NCBI RefSeq assembly: GCF_947623445.1
Contig: NC_135245.1
Coordinates: 6,331,501 to 6,395,500, forward strand
Length of the DNA: 64,000 bases
Reading direction: 5' to 3'
Origin: Clavelina lepadiformis
Taxonomy: Eukaryota > Chordata > Ascidiacea > Aplousobranchia > Clavelinidae
Part shown: piece by piece, positions 31,869-43,838 of the stretch
Layout of the letters: every line of letters begins with the position of its first letter
Numbering within the stretch: the first letter of the stretch is position 1
Position numbers and translations under genes: made by a program
The notes under the pieces: model-generated
The model's input: the letters and a program-made list of their open reading frames with translations, nothing else
Databases searched by the model: none
What the model was told of the DNA's origin: nothing

Positions 31869-31940
31869 GGCGCCATGGCTTAGTGGCAAAGCGCCTGTCT
31901 AGTAAACAGGAGATCCTGGGTTCGAATCCCAGTGGTGCCT
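31869..31940 (+). tRNA. tRNA-Thr-AGT: tRNA-Thr(AGT), unit 13
   Basis: Consensus; first downstream T4 at 32022-32025, about 82 nt away. Confidence 0.97.
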
Positions 31941-32556
31941 TTGTAACAAAACAGACAGCTAAGCATCGTGCTTTAACATTGGACTACCGAGTTCCGTGAA
32001 ATCTTTCTTTATTTTATCATACAGTAAATTTACTAAAATACTGATTACTTGAAAATCCTCGATGGGGCTCTCTGAATTTTTTCCCGTCAATTTAGTATGC
32101 TTTGAACTACCATTCCATAAAATGCAATCGAAAAACAAAGATTCAAACTTTTTTTACAGAGGCGCAAAATAAACACTAGAATTTTTAGTCTAAAATCCCA
32201 ATTTTAGCTACTTTCATGCTAATTTTTAACATCGAATCCCAGTGGTGCCTTCGTAACAAAACAGACAGCTAAGCATCGTGCTTTAACATTGGACTACCGG
32301 GTTCCGTGAAATCTTTCTTTGTTTTATTATACAGTAAATTTACTAAAAGACTGAATACTTGAAAATCCTCGATGGGGCTCTCTGAATTTTTTCCCGTCAA
32401 TTTAGTATGCTTTGAACTACCATTCCATAAAATGCAATCGAAAAACAATGATTCAAACTTTTTTTACAGAGGTGCAAAAAAAGCACTAGAATTTTTAGTC
32501 TAAAATCCCAATTTTAGCTACTTTCATGCTAATTTTTGGCATAATTCTGCACACGA

Positions 32557-32599
32557 CCTGGGACATTGAAGCACGCCAACTGCTAGTGTAATTCCCAGG
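32557..32599. other. 7-bp inverted repeat CCTGGGA/TCCCAGG in the inter-unit spacer (one per unit)
   Basis: Perfect 7-bp arms around 29 bases, kept in nearly every unit (unit 1 has a changed right arm). Function unknown. Confidence 0.5.
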
Positions 32600-32938
32600 C
32601 TAGAAACACCACCAACCACGCTGCATTCTGATTGGTCTAAACATGTTTTTAAAGCCCTACGTAGGAGTACAACAAATTCATAAAGATCTTAGTTTTAGTT
32701 ATTTGACGCTTCCTGAACCACCAAGCTTTCGTTTAACAGCCGAACACCCTAGCCGATTGAGCAGAAAGAATCTTGCAGCAAATATAGTTGATTAATTACC
32801 TTGCCCATTCAAGGATTGGTAATGCAGCAGTGGTAATTGATGTGCCTTCTTTGCTTGGTTTAACCCGTCAAATAGTCAGTTGTTTTAGAAAAGTAAACTT
32901 TGAGCATCCGAATGTTATCCAAAGAGACAACTTAGCGA

Positions 32939-33011
32939 TGTTTCCGCCCAGGATCGAACTGGGGACCTTTCGCGTGTGAGGCGAACGTGATAACCTCTAC
33001 ACTACGGAAAC
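32939..33011 (-). tRNA. tRNA-Val-CAC: tRNA-Val(CAC), unit 14
   Basis: Consensus sequence. Confidence 0.97.
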
Positions 33012-33416
33012 AGGACATTGGTCGAGCATGGAAATAGCAATTAAATTTTTTAAAAAGCAGTTGCATTAAGTGTGAAAATAAAAATGCGTAAATAGACGTT
33101 GAAACTCTTCTCACCCAGGGTCGGACTGGATACTTTTCGCGTGTAAAATGAACGGGATAACAATTACAGTACCAGAACCGATAGCGGAAAGCAAGGTTTT
33201 TGATTTTATTTAGCAAAATTCCATTTGTTTGTTAGACGATAATGGATATTTGGAATGTTTCAGTTGAGCCAAAGTTGTAGATTGGCCGCTTTTTCGGCCT
33301 GGCATCAAACCTGGAAAGTGCTTCGTGTAAAATGACATTTGTCTGTATACGGAAGCACTTTTTTTATATCAAATCCGGGCATTCTTTTTAGTGTTCAACT
33401 TCGTAAGGACGACTCA

Positions 33417-33489
33417 TGCTTCCGCCCAGGATCGAACTGGGGACCTTTCGCGTGTTAGGCGAACGTGATAACCACTACAATACGGAAAC
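33417..33489 (-). tRNA. tRNA-Val-AAC: tRNA-Val(AAC), unit 14
   Basis: Acceptor 3' strand CGGAAGC makes a T2.G71 wobble, and the A box reads TATTG for TAGTG; both shared with unit 15. Confidence 0.9.
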
Positions 33490-33755
33490 ACGACAGTCGT
33501 AGGTTGACGCAGTTTAATTATCTTTTCAAATTTTGCTTATGTCCGGAAAAGAGAGCAGAAACCGGTTCATTGTAAATGTTTCGCTCATATCTTCTGCATC
33601 TATCGGATAATAGCCACAAGCTCGGTGATTTGAATACAAATTGGGTGAAGGAAACATTACGACTATTTTATTCAGTAAATGATATTTGATGTTTTGTGTG
33701 TCTTGCTGAAGATCGCACTGAAACGGTAAACTTAACATAGCGATGCTAGCAGAAA

Positions 33756-33827
33756 TGCCTCCAGTGAGAATTGAACTCACGACCCCTGGTTTACAAGACC
33801 AGTGCTCTACCCCTGAGCTGTGGAGGC
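33756..33827 (-). tRNA. tRNA-Thr-TGT: tRNA-Thr(TGT), unit 14
   Basis: T8 is C, altering the base that normally makes the U8-A14 tertiary pair; shared with unit 15. Confidence 0.88.
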
Positions 33828-33971
33828 GGCTACGATGTGGTGCCCTGATATTATTTCCTTTACCAATCTTGAAGACAATAACTATGCAAGAAGAACTAAT
33901 CAGACTTAATCAACGTGATGGCAATAAAACTTCGAATCGGAGAATAACAATCTCAGAAAAGACGGACGTAC

Positions 33972-34043
33972 GGCCCCATGGCTTAGTGGCAAAGCGCCTG
34001 TCTAGTAAACAGGAGATCCTGGGTTCGAATCCCAGTGGTGCCT
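33972..34043 (+). tRNA. tRNA-Thr-AGT: tRNA-Thr(AGT), unit 14
   Basis: Acceptor reads GGCCCCA, leaving one internal mismatch with TGGTGCC. Confidence 0.88.
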
Positions 34044-35041
34044 TTGTAACAAAACAGACAGCTAAGCATCGTGCTTTAACATTGGACTACCGAGTTCCGT
34101 GAAATCTTTCTTTATTTTATTATACAGTTAATTTACTAAAATACTGATTACTTGAAAATCCTCGATGGGGCTCTCTGAATTTTTTCCCGTCAATTTAGTA
34201 TGCTTTGAACTACCATTCCATAAAATGCAATCGAAAAACAATGATTCAAACTTTTTTTACAGAGGCGCAAAATAAACACTAGAATTTTTAGTCTAAAATC
34301 CCAATTTTAGCTACTTTCATGCTAATTTTTAACATCGAATCCCAGTGGTGCCTTCGTAACAAAACAGACAGCTAAGCATCGTGCTTTAACATTGGACTAC
34401 CGGGTTCCGTGAAATCTTTCTTTGTTTTATTATACAGTAAATTTACTAAAAGACTGATTACTTGAAAATCCTCGATGGGGCTCTCTGAATTTTTTCCCGT
34501 CAATTTAGTATGCTTTGAACTACCATTCCATAAAATGCAATCGAAAAACAATGATTCAAACTTTTTTTACAGAGGTGCAAAAAAAGCACTAGAATTTTTA
34601 GTCTAAAATCCCAATTTTAGCTACTTTCATGCTAATTTTTGGCATAATTCTGCACACGACCTGGGACATTGAAGCACGCCAACTGCTAGTGTAATTCCCA
34701 GGCTAGAAACACCACCAACCACGCTGCATTCTGATTGGTCTAAACATGTTTTTAAAGCCCTACGTAGGAGTACAACAAATTCATAAAGATCTTAGTTTTA
34801 GTTATTTGACGCTTCCTGAACCACCAAGCTTTCGTTTAACAGCCGAACACCCTAGCCGATTGAGCAGAAAGAATCTTGCAGCAAATATAGTTGATTAATT
34901 ACCTTGCCCATTCAAGGATTGGTAATGCAGCAGTGGTAATTGATGTGCCTTCTTTGCTTGGTTTAACCCGTCAAATAGTCAGTTGTTTTAGAAAAGTAAA
35001 CTTTGAGCATCCGAATGTTATCCAAAGAGACAACTTAGCGA

Positions 35042-35114
35042 TGTTTCCGCCCAGGATCGAACTGGGGACCTTTCGCGTGTGAGGCGAACATGATAACCTC
35101 TACACTACGGAAAC
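35042..35114 (-). tRNA. tRNA-Val-CAC: tRNA-Val(CAC), unit 15
   Basis: One C-to-T change just before the anticodon stem. Confidence 0.94.
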
Positions 35115-35520
35115 AGGACATTGGTCGAGCATGGAAATAGCAATTAAATTTTTTAAAAAGCAGTTGCATTAAGTGTGAAAATAAAAATGCGTAAATAGAC
35201 GTTGAAACTCTTCTCACCCAGGGTCGGACTGGATACTTTTCGCGTGTAAAATGAACGGGATAACAATTACAGTACCAGAACCGATAGCGGAAAGCAAGGT
35301 TTTTTGATTTTATTTAGCAAAATTCTATTTGTTTGTTAGACGATAATGGATATTTGGAATGTTTCAGTTGAGCCAAAGTTGTAGATTGGCCGCTTTTTCG
35401 GCCTGGCATCAAACCTGGAAAGTGCTTCGTGTAAAATGACATTTGTCTGTATACGGAAGCACTTTTTTTATATCAAATCCGGGCATTCTTTTTAGTGTTC
35501 AACTTCGTAAGGACGACTCA

Positions 35521-35593
35521 TGCTTCCGCCCAGGATCGAACTGGGGACCTTTCGCGTGTTAGGCGAACGTGATAACCACTACAATACGGAAAC
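35521..35593 (-). tRNA. tRNA-Val-AAC: tRNA-Val(AAC), unit 15
   Basis: Same acceptor wobble and A-box change as unit 14. Confidence 0.9.
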
Positions 35594-35859
35594 ACGACAG
35601 TCGTAGGTTGACGCAGTTTAATTATCTTTTCAAATTTTGCTTATGTCCGGAAAAGAGAGCAGAAACCGGTTCATTGTAAATGTTTCGCTCATATCTTCTG
35701 CATCTATCGGATAATAGCCACAAGCTCGGTGATTTGAATACAAATTGGGTGAAGGAAACATTACGACTATTTTATTCAGTAAATGATATTTGATGTTTTG
35801 TGTGTCTTGCTGAAGATCGCACTGAAACGGTAAACTTAACATAGCGATGCTAGCAGAAA

Positions 35860-35931
35860 TGCCTCCAGTGAGAATTGAACTCACGACCCCTGGTTTACAA
35901 GACCAGTGCTCTACCCCTGAGCTGTGGAGGC
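35860..35931 (-). tRNA. tRNA-Thr-TGT: tRNA-Thr(TGT), unit 15
   Basis: T8-to-C change as in unit 14. Confidence 0.88.
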
Positions 35932-36075
35932 GGCTACGATGTGGTGCCCTGATATTATTTCCTTTACCAATCTTGAAGACAATAACTATGCAAGAAGAAC
36001 TAATCAGACTTAATCAACGTGATGGCAATAAAACTTCGAATCGGAGAATAGCAATCTCAGAAAAGACGGACGTAC

Positions 36076-36147
36076 GGCGCCATGGCTTAGTGGCAAAGCG
36101 CCTGTCTAGTAAACAGGAGATCCTGGGTTCGAATCCCAGTGGTGCCT
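36076..36147 (+). tRNA. tRNA-Thr-AGT: tRNA-Thr(AGT), unit 15
   Basis: Consensus sequence. Confidence 0.97.
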
Positions 36148-37145
36148 TTGTAACAAAACAGACAGCTAAGCATCGTGCTTTAACATTGGACTACCGAGTT
36201 CCGTGAAATCTTTCTTTATTTTATTATACAGTAAATTTACTAAAATACTGATTACTTGAAAATCCTCGATGGGGCTCTCGGAATTTTTTCCCGTCAATTT
36301 AGTATGCTTTGAACTACCATTCCATAAAATGCAATCGAAAAACAAAGATTCAAACTTTTTTTACAGAGGCGCAAAATAAACACTAGAATTTTTAGTCTAA
36401 AATCCCAATTTTAGCTACTTTCATGCTAATTTTTAACATCGAATCCCAGTGGTGCCTTCGTAACAAAACAGACAGCTAAGCATCGTGCTTTAACATTGGA
36501 CTACCGGGTTCCGTGAAATCTTTCTTTGTTTTATTATACAGTAAATTTACTAAAAGACTGATTACTTGAAAATCCTCGATGGGGCTCTCTGAATTTTTTC
36601 CCGTCAATTTAGTATGCTTTGAACTACCATTCCATAAAATGCAATCGAAAAACAATGATTCAAACTTTTTTTACAGAGGTGCAAAAAAAGCACTAGAATT
36701 TTTAGTCTAAAATCCCAATTTTAGCTACTTTCATGCTAATTTTTGGCATAATTCTGCACACGACCTGGGACATTGAAGCACGCCAACTGCTAGTGTAATT
36801 CCCAGGCTAGAAACACCACCAACCACGCTGCATTCTGATTGGTCTAAACATGTTTTTAAAGCCCTACGTAGGAGTACAACAAATTCATAAAGATCTTAGT
36901 TTTAGTTATTTGACGCTTCCTGAACCACCAAGCTTTCGTTTAACAGCCGAACACCCTAGCCGATTGAGCAGAAAGAATCTTGCAGCAAATATAGTTGATT
37001 AATTACCTTGCCCATTCAAGGATTGGTAATGCAGCAGTGGTAATTGATGTGCCTTCTTTGCTTGGTTTAACCCGTCAAATAGTCAGTTGTTTTAGAAAAG
37101 TAAACTTTGAGCATCCGAATGTTATCCAAAGAGACAACTTAGCGA

Positions 37146-37218
37146 TGTTTCCGCCCAGGATCGAACTGGGGACCTTTCGCGTGTGAGGCGAACGTGATAA
37201 CCTCTACACTACGGAAAC
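37146..37218 (-). tRNA. tRNA-Val-CAC: tRNA-Val(CAC), unit 16
   Basis: Consensus sequence. Confidence 0.97.
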
Positions 37219-37624
37219 AGGACATTGGTCGAGCATGGAAATAGCAATTAAATTTTTTAAAAAGCAGTTGCATTAAGTGTGAAAATAAAAATGCGTAAAT
37301 AGACGTTGAAACTCTTCTCACCCAGGGTCGGACTGGATACTTTTCGCGTGTAAAATGAACGGGATAACAATTACAGTACCAGAACCGATAGCGGAAAGCA
37401 AGGTTTTTTGATTTTATTTAGCAAAATTCTATTTGTTTGTTAGACGATAATGGATATTTGGAATGTTTCAGTTGAGCCAAAGTTGTAGATTGGCCGCTTT
37501 TTCGGCCTGGCATCAAACCTGGAAAGTGCTTCGTGTAAAATGACATTTGTCTGTATACGGAAGCACTTTTTTTATATCAAATCCGGGCATTCTTTTTAGT
37601 GTTCAACTTCGTAAGGACGACTCA

Positions 37625-37697
37625 TGTTTCCGCCCAGGATCGAACTGGGGACCTTTCGCGTGTTAGGCGAACGTGATAACCACTACACTACGGAAAC
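37625..37697 (-). tRNA. tRNA-Val-AAC: tRNA-Val(AAC), unit 16
   Basis: Consensus; 5' flank carries the ACAGGCGTAGG variant of units 16-19. Confidence 0.97.
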
Positions 37698-37963
37698 ACG
37701 ACAGGCGTAGGTTGACGCAGTTTAATTATCTTTTCAAATTTTGCTTATGTCCGGAAAAGAGAGCAGAAACCGGTTCATTGTAAATGTTTCGCTCATATCT
37801 TCTGTATCTATCGGATAATAGCCACAAGCTCGGTGGTTTGAATACAAATTGGGTGAAGGAAACATTACGACTATTTTATTCAGTAAATGATATTTGATGT
37901 TTTGTGTGTCTTGCTGAAGATCGCACTGAAACGGTAAACTTAACATAGCGATGCTAGCAGAAA

Positions 37964-38035
37964 TGCCTCCAGTGAGAATTGAACTCACGACCCCTGGTTT
38001 ACAAGACCAGTGCTCTACCCCTGAGCTATGGAGGC
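37964..38035 (-). tRNA. tRNA-Thr-TGT: tRNA-Thr(TGT), unit 16
   Basis: Consensus of the later block. Confidence 0.97.
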
Positions 38036-38179
38036 GGCTACGATGTGGTGCCCTGATATTATTTCCTTTACCAATCTTGAAGACCATAACTATGCAAGAA
38101 GAACTAATCAGACTTAATCAACGTGATGGCAATAAAACTTCGAATCGGAGAATAGCAATCTCAGAAAAGACGGACGTAC

Positions 38180-38251
38180 GGCGCCATGGCTTAGTGGCAA
38201 AGCGCCTGTCTAGTAAACAGGAGATCCTGGGTTCGAATCCCAGTGGTGCCT
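38180..38251 (+). tRNA. tRNA-Thr-AGT: tRNA-Thr(AGT), unit 16
   Basis: Consensus sequence. Confidence 0.97.
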
Positions 38252-39248
38252 TTGTAACAAAACAGACAGCTAAGCATCGTGCTTTAACATTGGACTACCG
38301 AGTTCCGTGAAATCTTTCTTTATTTTATTATACAGTAAATTTACTAAAATACTGATTACTTGAAAATCCTCGATGGGGCTCTCTGAATTTTTCCCGTCAA
38401 TTTAGTATGCTTTGAACTACCATTCCATAAAATGCAATCGAAAAACAAAGATTCAAACTTTTTTTACAGAGGCGCAAAATAAACACTAGAATTTTTAGTC
38501 TAAAATCCCAATTTTAGCTACTTTCATGCTAATTTTTAACATCGAATCCCAGTGGTGCCTTCGTAACAAAACAGACAGCTAAGCATCGTGCTTTAACATT
38601 GGACTACCGGGTTCCGTGAAATCTTTCTTTGTTTTATTATACAGTAAATTTACTAAAAGACTGATTACTTGAAAATCCTCGATGGGGCTCTCTGAATTTT
38701 TTCCCGTCAATTTAGTATGCTTTGAACTACCATTCCATAAAATGCAATCGAAAAACAATGATTCAAACTTTTTTTACAGAGGTGCAAAAAAAGCACTAGA
38801 ATTTTTAGTCTAAAATCCCAATTTTAGCTACTTTCATGCTAATTTTTGGCATAATTCTGCACACGACCTGGGACATTGAAGCACGCCAACTGCTAGTGTA
38901 ATTCCCAGGATAGAAACACCACCAACCACGCTGCATTCTGATTGGTCTAAACATGTTTTTAAAGCCCTACGTAGGAGTACAACAAATTCATAAAGATCTT
39001 AGTTTTAGTTATTTGACGCTTCCTGAACCACCAAGCTTTCGTTTAACAGCCGAACACCCTAGCCGATTGAGCAGAAAGAATCTTGCAGCAAATATAGTTG
39101 ATTAATTACCTTGCCCATTCAAGGATCGGTAATGCAGCAGTGGTAATTGATGTGCCTTCTTTGCTTGGTTTAACCCGTCAAATAGTCAGTTGTTTTAGAA
39201 AAGTAAACTTTGAGCATCCGAATGTTATCCAAAGAGACAACTTAGCGA

Positions 39249-39321
39249 TGTTTCCGCCCAGGATCGAACTGGGGACCTTTCGCGTGTGAGGCGAACGTGA
39301 TAACCTCTACACTACGGAAAC
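39249..39321 (-). tRNA. tRNA-Val-CAC: tRNA-Val(CAC), unit 17
   Basis: Consensus sequence. Confidence 0.97.
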
Positions 39322-39727
39322 AGGACATTGGTCGAGCATGGAAATAGCAATTAAATTTTTTAAAAAGCAGTTGCATTAAGTGTGAAAATAAAAATGCGTA
39401 AATAGACGTTGAAACTCTTCTCACCCAGGGTCGGACTGGATACTTTTCGCGTGTAAAATGAACGGGATAACAATTACAGTACCAGAACCGATAGCGGAAA
39501 GCAAGGTTTTTTGATTTTATTTAGCAAAATTCTATTTGTTTGTTAGACGATAATGGATATTTGGAATGTTTCAGTTGAGCCAAAGTTGTAGATTGGCCGC
39601 TTTTTCGGCCTGGCATCAAACCTGGAAAGTGCTTCGTGTAAAATGACATTTGTCTGTATACGGAAGCACTTTTTTTATATCAAATCCGGGCATTCTTTTT
39701 AGTGTTCAACTTCGTAAGGACGACTCA

Positions 39728-39800
39728 TGTTTCCGCCCAGGATCGAACTGGGGACCTTTCGCGTGTTAGGCGAACGTGATAACCACTACACTACGGAAAC
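39728..39800 (-). tRNA. tRNA-Val-AAC: tRNA-Val(AAC), unit 17
   Basis: Consensus sequence. Confidence 0.97.
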
Positions 39801-40066
39801 ACGACAGGCGTAGGTTGACGCAGTTTAATTATCTTTTCAAATTTTGCTTATGTCCGGAAAAGAGAGCAGAAACCGGTTCATTGTAAATGTTTCGCTCATA
39901 TCTTCTGTATCTATCGGATAATAGCCACAAGCTCGGTGGTTTGAATACAAATTGGGTGAAGGAAACATTACGACTATTTTATTCAGTAAATGATATTTGA
40001 TGTTTTGTGTGTCTTGCTGAAGATCGCACTGAAACGGTAAACTTAACATAGCGATGCTAGCAGAAA

Positions 40067-40138
40067 TGCCTCCAGTGAGAATTGAACTCACGACCCCTGG
40101 TTTACAAGACCAGTGCTCTACCCCTGAGCTATGGAGGC
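40067..40138 (-). tRNA. tRNA-Thr-TGT: tRNA-Thr(TGT), unit 17
   Basis: Consensus of the later block. Confidence 0.97.
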
Positions 40139-40282
40139 GGCTACGATGTGGTGCCCTGATATTATTTCCTTTACCAATCTTGAAGACCATAACTATGCAA
40201 GAAGAACTAATCAGACTTAATCAACGTGATGGCAATAAAACTTCGAATCGTAGAAAAGCAATCTCAGAAAAGTCGGACGTAC

Positions 40283-40354
40283 GGCGCCATGGCATAGTGG
40301 CAAAGCGCCTGTCTAGTAAACAGGAGATCCTGGGTTCGAATCCCAGTGGTGCCT
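40283..40354 (+). tRNA. tRNA-Thr-AGT: tRNA-Thr(AGT), unit 17
   Basis: One D-stem/A-box change (GGCATAG for GGCTTAG). Confidence 0.9.
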
Positions 40355-41351
40355 TTGTAACAAAACAGACAGCTAAGCATCGTGCTTTAACATTGGACTA
40401 CCGAGTTCCGTGAAATCTTTCTTTATTTTATTATACAGCAAATTTACTAAAATACTGATTACTTGAAAATCCTCGATGGGGCTCTCTGAATTTTTCCCGT
40501 CAATTTAGTATGCTTTGAACTACCATTCCATAAAATGCAATCGAAAAACAAAGATTCAAACTTTTTTTACAGAGGCGCAAAATAAACACTAGAATTTTTA
40601 GTCTAAAATCCCAATTTTAGCTACTTTCATGCTAATTTTTAACATCGAATCCCAGTGGTGCCTTCGTAACAAAACAGACAGCTAAGCATCGTGCTTTAAC
40701 ATTGGACTACCGGGTTCCGTGAAATCTTTCTTTGTTTTATTATACAGTAAATTTACTAAAAGACTGATTACTTGAAAATCCTCGATGGGGCTCTCTGAAT
40801 TTTTTCCCGTCAATTTAGTATGCTTTGAACTACCATTCCATAAAATGCAATCGAAAAACAATGATTCAAACTTTTTTTACAGAGGTGCAAAAAAAGCACT
40901 AGAATTTTTAGTCTAAAATCCCAATTTTAGCTACTTTCATGCTAATTTTTGGCATAATTCTGCACACGACCTGGGACATTGAAGCACGCCAACTGCTAGT
41001 GTAATTCCCAGGCTAGAAACACCACCAACCACGCTGCATTCTGATTGGTCTAAACATGTTTTTAAAGCCCTACGTAGGAGTACAACAAATTCATAAAGAT
41101 CTTAGTTTTAGTTATTTGACGCTTCCTGAACCACCAAGCTTTCGTTTAACAGCCGAACACCCTAGCCGATTGAGCAGAAAGAATCTTGCAGCAAATATAG
41201 TTGATTAATTACCTTGCCCATTCAAGGATTGGTAATGCAGCAGTGGTAATTGATGTGCCTTCTTTGCTTGGTTTAACCCGTCAAATAGTCAGTTGTTTTA
41301 GAAAAGTAAACTTTGAGCATCCGAATGTTATCCAAAGAGACAACTTAGCGA

Positions 41352-41424
41352 TGTTTCCGCCCAGGATCGAACTGGGGACCTTTCGCGTGTGAGGCGAACG
41401 TGATAACCTCTACACTACGGAAAC
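41352..41424 (-). tRNA. tRNA-Val-CAC: tRNA-Val(CAC), unit 18
   Basis: Consensus sequence. Confidence 0.97.
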
Positions 41425-41830
41425 AGGACATTGGTCGAGCATGGAAATAGCAATTAAATTTTTTAAAAAGCAGTTGCATTAAGTGTGAAAATAAAAATGC
41501 GTAAATAGACGTTGAAACTCTTCTCACCCAGGGTCGGACTGGATACTTTTCGCGTGTAAAATGAACGGGATAACAATTACAGTACCAGAACCGATAGCGG
41601 AAAGCAAGGTTTTTTGATTTTATTTAGCAAAATTCTATTTGTTTGTTAGACGATAATGGATATTTGGAATGTTTCAGTTGAGCCAAAGTTGTAGATTGGC
41701 CGCTTTTTCGGCCTGGCATCAAACCTGGAAAGTGCTTCGTGTAAAATGACATTTGTCTGTATACGGAAGCACTTTTTTTATATCAAATCCGGGCAATCTT
41801 TTTAGTGTTCAACTTCGTAAGGACGACTCA

Positions 41831-41903
41831 TGTTTCCGCCCAGGATCGAACTGGGGACCTCTCGCGTGTTAGGCGAACGTGATAACCACTACACTACGGA
41901 AAC
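41831..41903 (-). tRNA. tRNA-Val-AAC: tRNA-Val(AAC), unit 18
   Basis: Anticodon stem 3' strand GCGAG, leaving a T.G wobble at its base. Confidence 0.94.
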
Positions 41904-42169
41904 ACGACAGGCGTAGGTTGACGCAGTTTAATTATCTTTTCAAATTTTGCTTATGTCCGGAAAAGAGAGCAGAAACCGGTTCATTGTAAATGTTTCGCTC
42001 ATATCTTCTGTATCTATCGGATAATAGCCACAAGCTCGGTGGTTTGAATACAAATTGGGTGAAGGAAACATTACGACTATTTTATTCAGTAAATGATATT
42101 TGATGTTTTGTGTGTCTTGCTGAAGATCGCACTGAAACGGTAAACTTAACATAGCGATGCTAGCAGAAA

Positions 42170-42241
42170 TGCCTCCAGTGAGAATTGAACTCACGACCCC
42201 TGGTGTACAAGACCAGTGCTCTACCCCTGAGCTATGGAGGC
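42170..42241 (-). tRNA. tRNA-Thr-TGT: tRNA-Thr(TGT), unit 18
   Basis: Anticodon loop CTTGTAC: position 38 changed, anticodon TGT kept. Confidence 0.93.
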
Positions 42242-42385
42242 GGCTACGATGTGGTGCCCTGATATTATTTCCTTTACCAATCTTGAAGACCATAACTATG
42301 CAAGAAGAACTAATCAGACTTAATCAACGTGATGGCAATAAAACTTCGAATCGGACAATAGCAATCTCAGAAAAGACGGACGTAC

Positions 42386-42457
42386 GGCGCCATGGCTTAG
42401 TGGCAAAGCGCCTGTCTAGTAAACAGGAGATCCTGGGTTCGAATCCCAGTGGTGCCT
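42386..42457 (+). tRNA. tRNA-Thr-AGT: tRNA-Thr(AGT), unit 18
   Basis: Consensus; followed by two extra spacer copies. Confidence 0.97.
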
Positions 42458-43370
42458 TTGTAACAAAACAGACAGCTAAGCATCGTGCTTTAACATTGGA
42501 CTACCGAGTTCCGTGAAATCTTTCTTTATTTTATTATACAGTAAATTTACTAAAATACTGATTACTTGAAAATCCTCGATGGGGCTCTCTGAATTTTTTC
42601 CCGTCAATTTAGTATGCTTTGAACTACCATTCCATAAAATGCAATCGAAAAACAAAGATTCAAACTTTTTTTACAGAGGCGCAAAATAAACACTAGAATT
42701 TTTAGTCTAAAATCCCAATTTTAGCTACTTTCATGCTAATTTTTAACATCGAATCCCAGTGGTGCCTTCGTAACAAAACAGACAGCTAAGCATCGTGCTT
42801 TAACATTGGACTACCGGGTTCCGTGAAATCTTTCTTTGTTTTATTATACAGTAAATTTACTAAAAGACTGATTACTTGAAAATCCTCGATGGGGCTCTCT
42901 GAATTTTTTCCCGTCAATTTAGTATGCTTTGAACTACCATTCCATAAAATGCAATCGAAAAACAATGATTCAAACTTTTTTTACAGAGGCGCAAAATAAA
43001 CACTAGAATTTTTAGTCTAAAATCCCAATTTTAGCTACTTTCATGCTAATTTTTAACATCGAATCCCAGTGGTGCCTTCGTAACAAAACAGACAGCTAAG
43101 CATCGTGCTTTAACATTGGACTACCGGGTTCCGTGAAATCTTTCTTTGTTTTATTATACAGTAAATTTACTAAAAGACTGATTACTTGAAAATCCTCGAT
43201 GGGGTTCTCTGAATTTTTTCCCGTCAATTTAGTATGCTTTGAACTACCATTCCATAAAATGCAATCGAAAAACAATGATTCAAACTTTTTTTACAGAGGT
43301 GCAAAAAAAGCACTAGAATTTTTAGTCTAAAATCCCAATTTTAGCTACTTTCATGCTAATTTTTGGCATA
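42440..43370. repeat. nested 311-bp spacer repeat (three copies; clearest case, unit 18)
   Basis: Copies start at CGAATCCCAGTGGTGCC: the first inside live Thr(AGT), the next two as isolated 3' tRNA fragments at about 42750 and 43060. Internal copies end in TTTTTAACAT and the last in TTTTTGGCATAATT, so copies have position-specific ends. The number of copies per unit, in order for units 1-25, is 1,2,1,2,2,3,1,2,1,1,3,2,2,2,2,2,2,3,1,2,2,1,2,2,2. In units 2-11 the fragment reads CCTAGTGGTGCATGCC; from unit 12 on it reads CCCAGTGGTGCCTTCG. Confidence 0.93.
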
Positions 43371-43765
43371 ATTCTGCACACGACCTGGGACATTGAAGCA
43401 GGCCAACTGCTAGTGTAATTCCCAGGCTAGAAACACCACCAACCACGCTGCATTCTGATTGGTCTAAACATGTTTTTAAAGCCCTACGTAGGAGTACAAC
43501 AAATTCATAAAGATCTTAGTTTTAGTTATTTGACGCTTCCTGAACCACCAAGCTTTCGTTTAACAGCCGAACACCCTAGCCGATTGAGCAGAAAGAATCT
43601 TGCAGCAAATATAGTTGATTAATTACCTTGCCCATTCAAGGATTGGTAATGCAGCAGTGGTAATTGATGTGCCTTCTTTGCTTGGTTTAACCCGTCAAAT
43701 AGTCAGTTGTTTTAGAAAAGTAAACTTTGAGCATCCGAATGTTATCCAAAGAGACAACTTAGCGA

Positions 43766-43838
43766 TGTTTCCGCCCAGGATCGAACTGGGGACCTTTCGC
43801 GTGTGAGGCGAACGTGATAACCTCTACACTACGGAAAC
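43766..43838 (-). tRNA. tRNA-Val-CAC: tRNA-Val(CAC), unit 19
   Basis: Consensus sequence. Confidence 0.97.

Larger units (their letters stand above)
30835..32938. repeat. tRNA array unit 13 (reference for the later block)
   Basis: 2104 bp, two spacer copies. Val(TAC) relic 31003-31074. All four live tRNA genes carry the array consensus. Confidence 0.93.
32939..35041. repeat. tRNA array unit 14
   Basis: 2103 bp, two spacer copies. Val(TAC) relic 33107-33178. Pairs with unit 15 by shared changes in Val(AAC) and Thr(TGT). Confidence 0.93.
35042..37145. repeat. tRNA array unit 15
   Basis: 2104 bp, two spacer copies. Val(TAC) relic 35210-35281. Confidence 0.93.
37146..39248. repeat. tRNA array unit 16
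   Basis: 2103 bp, two spacer copies. Val(TAC) relic 37314-37385. Shares ACAGGCGTAGG upstream of Val(AAC) with units 17-19. Confidence 0.93.
39249..41351. repeat. tRNA array unit 17
   Basis: 2103 bp, two spacer copies. Val(TAC) relic 39417-39488. Confidence 0.93.
41352..43765. repeat. tRNA array unit 18
   Basis: 2414 bp, three spacer copies whose CGAATCCC starts lie at 42440, 42750 and 43060, a clean period of 310 bp. Val(TAC) relic 41520-41591. Confidence 0.93.
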
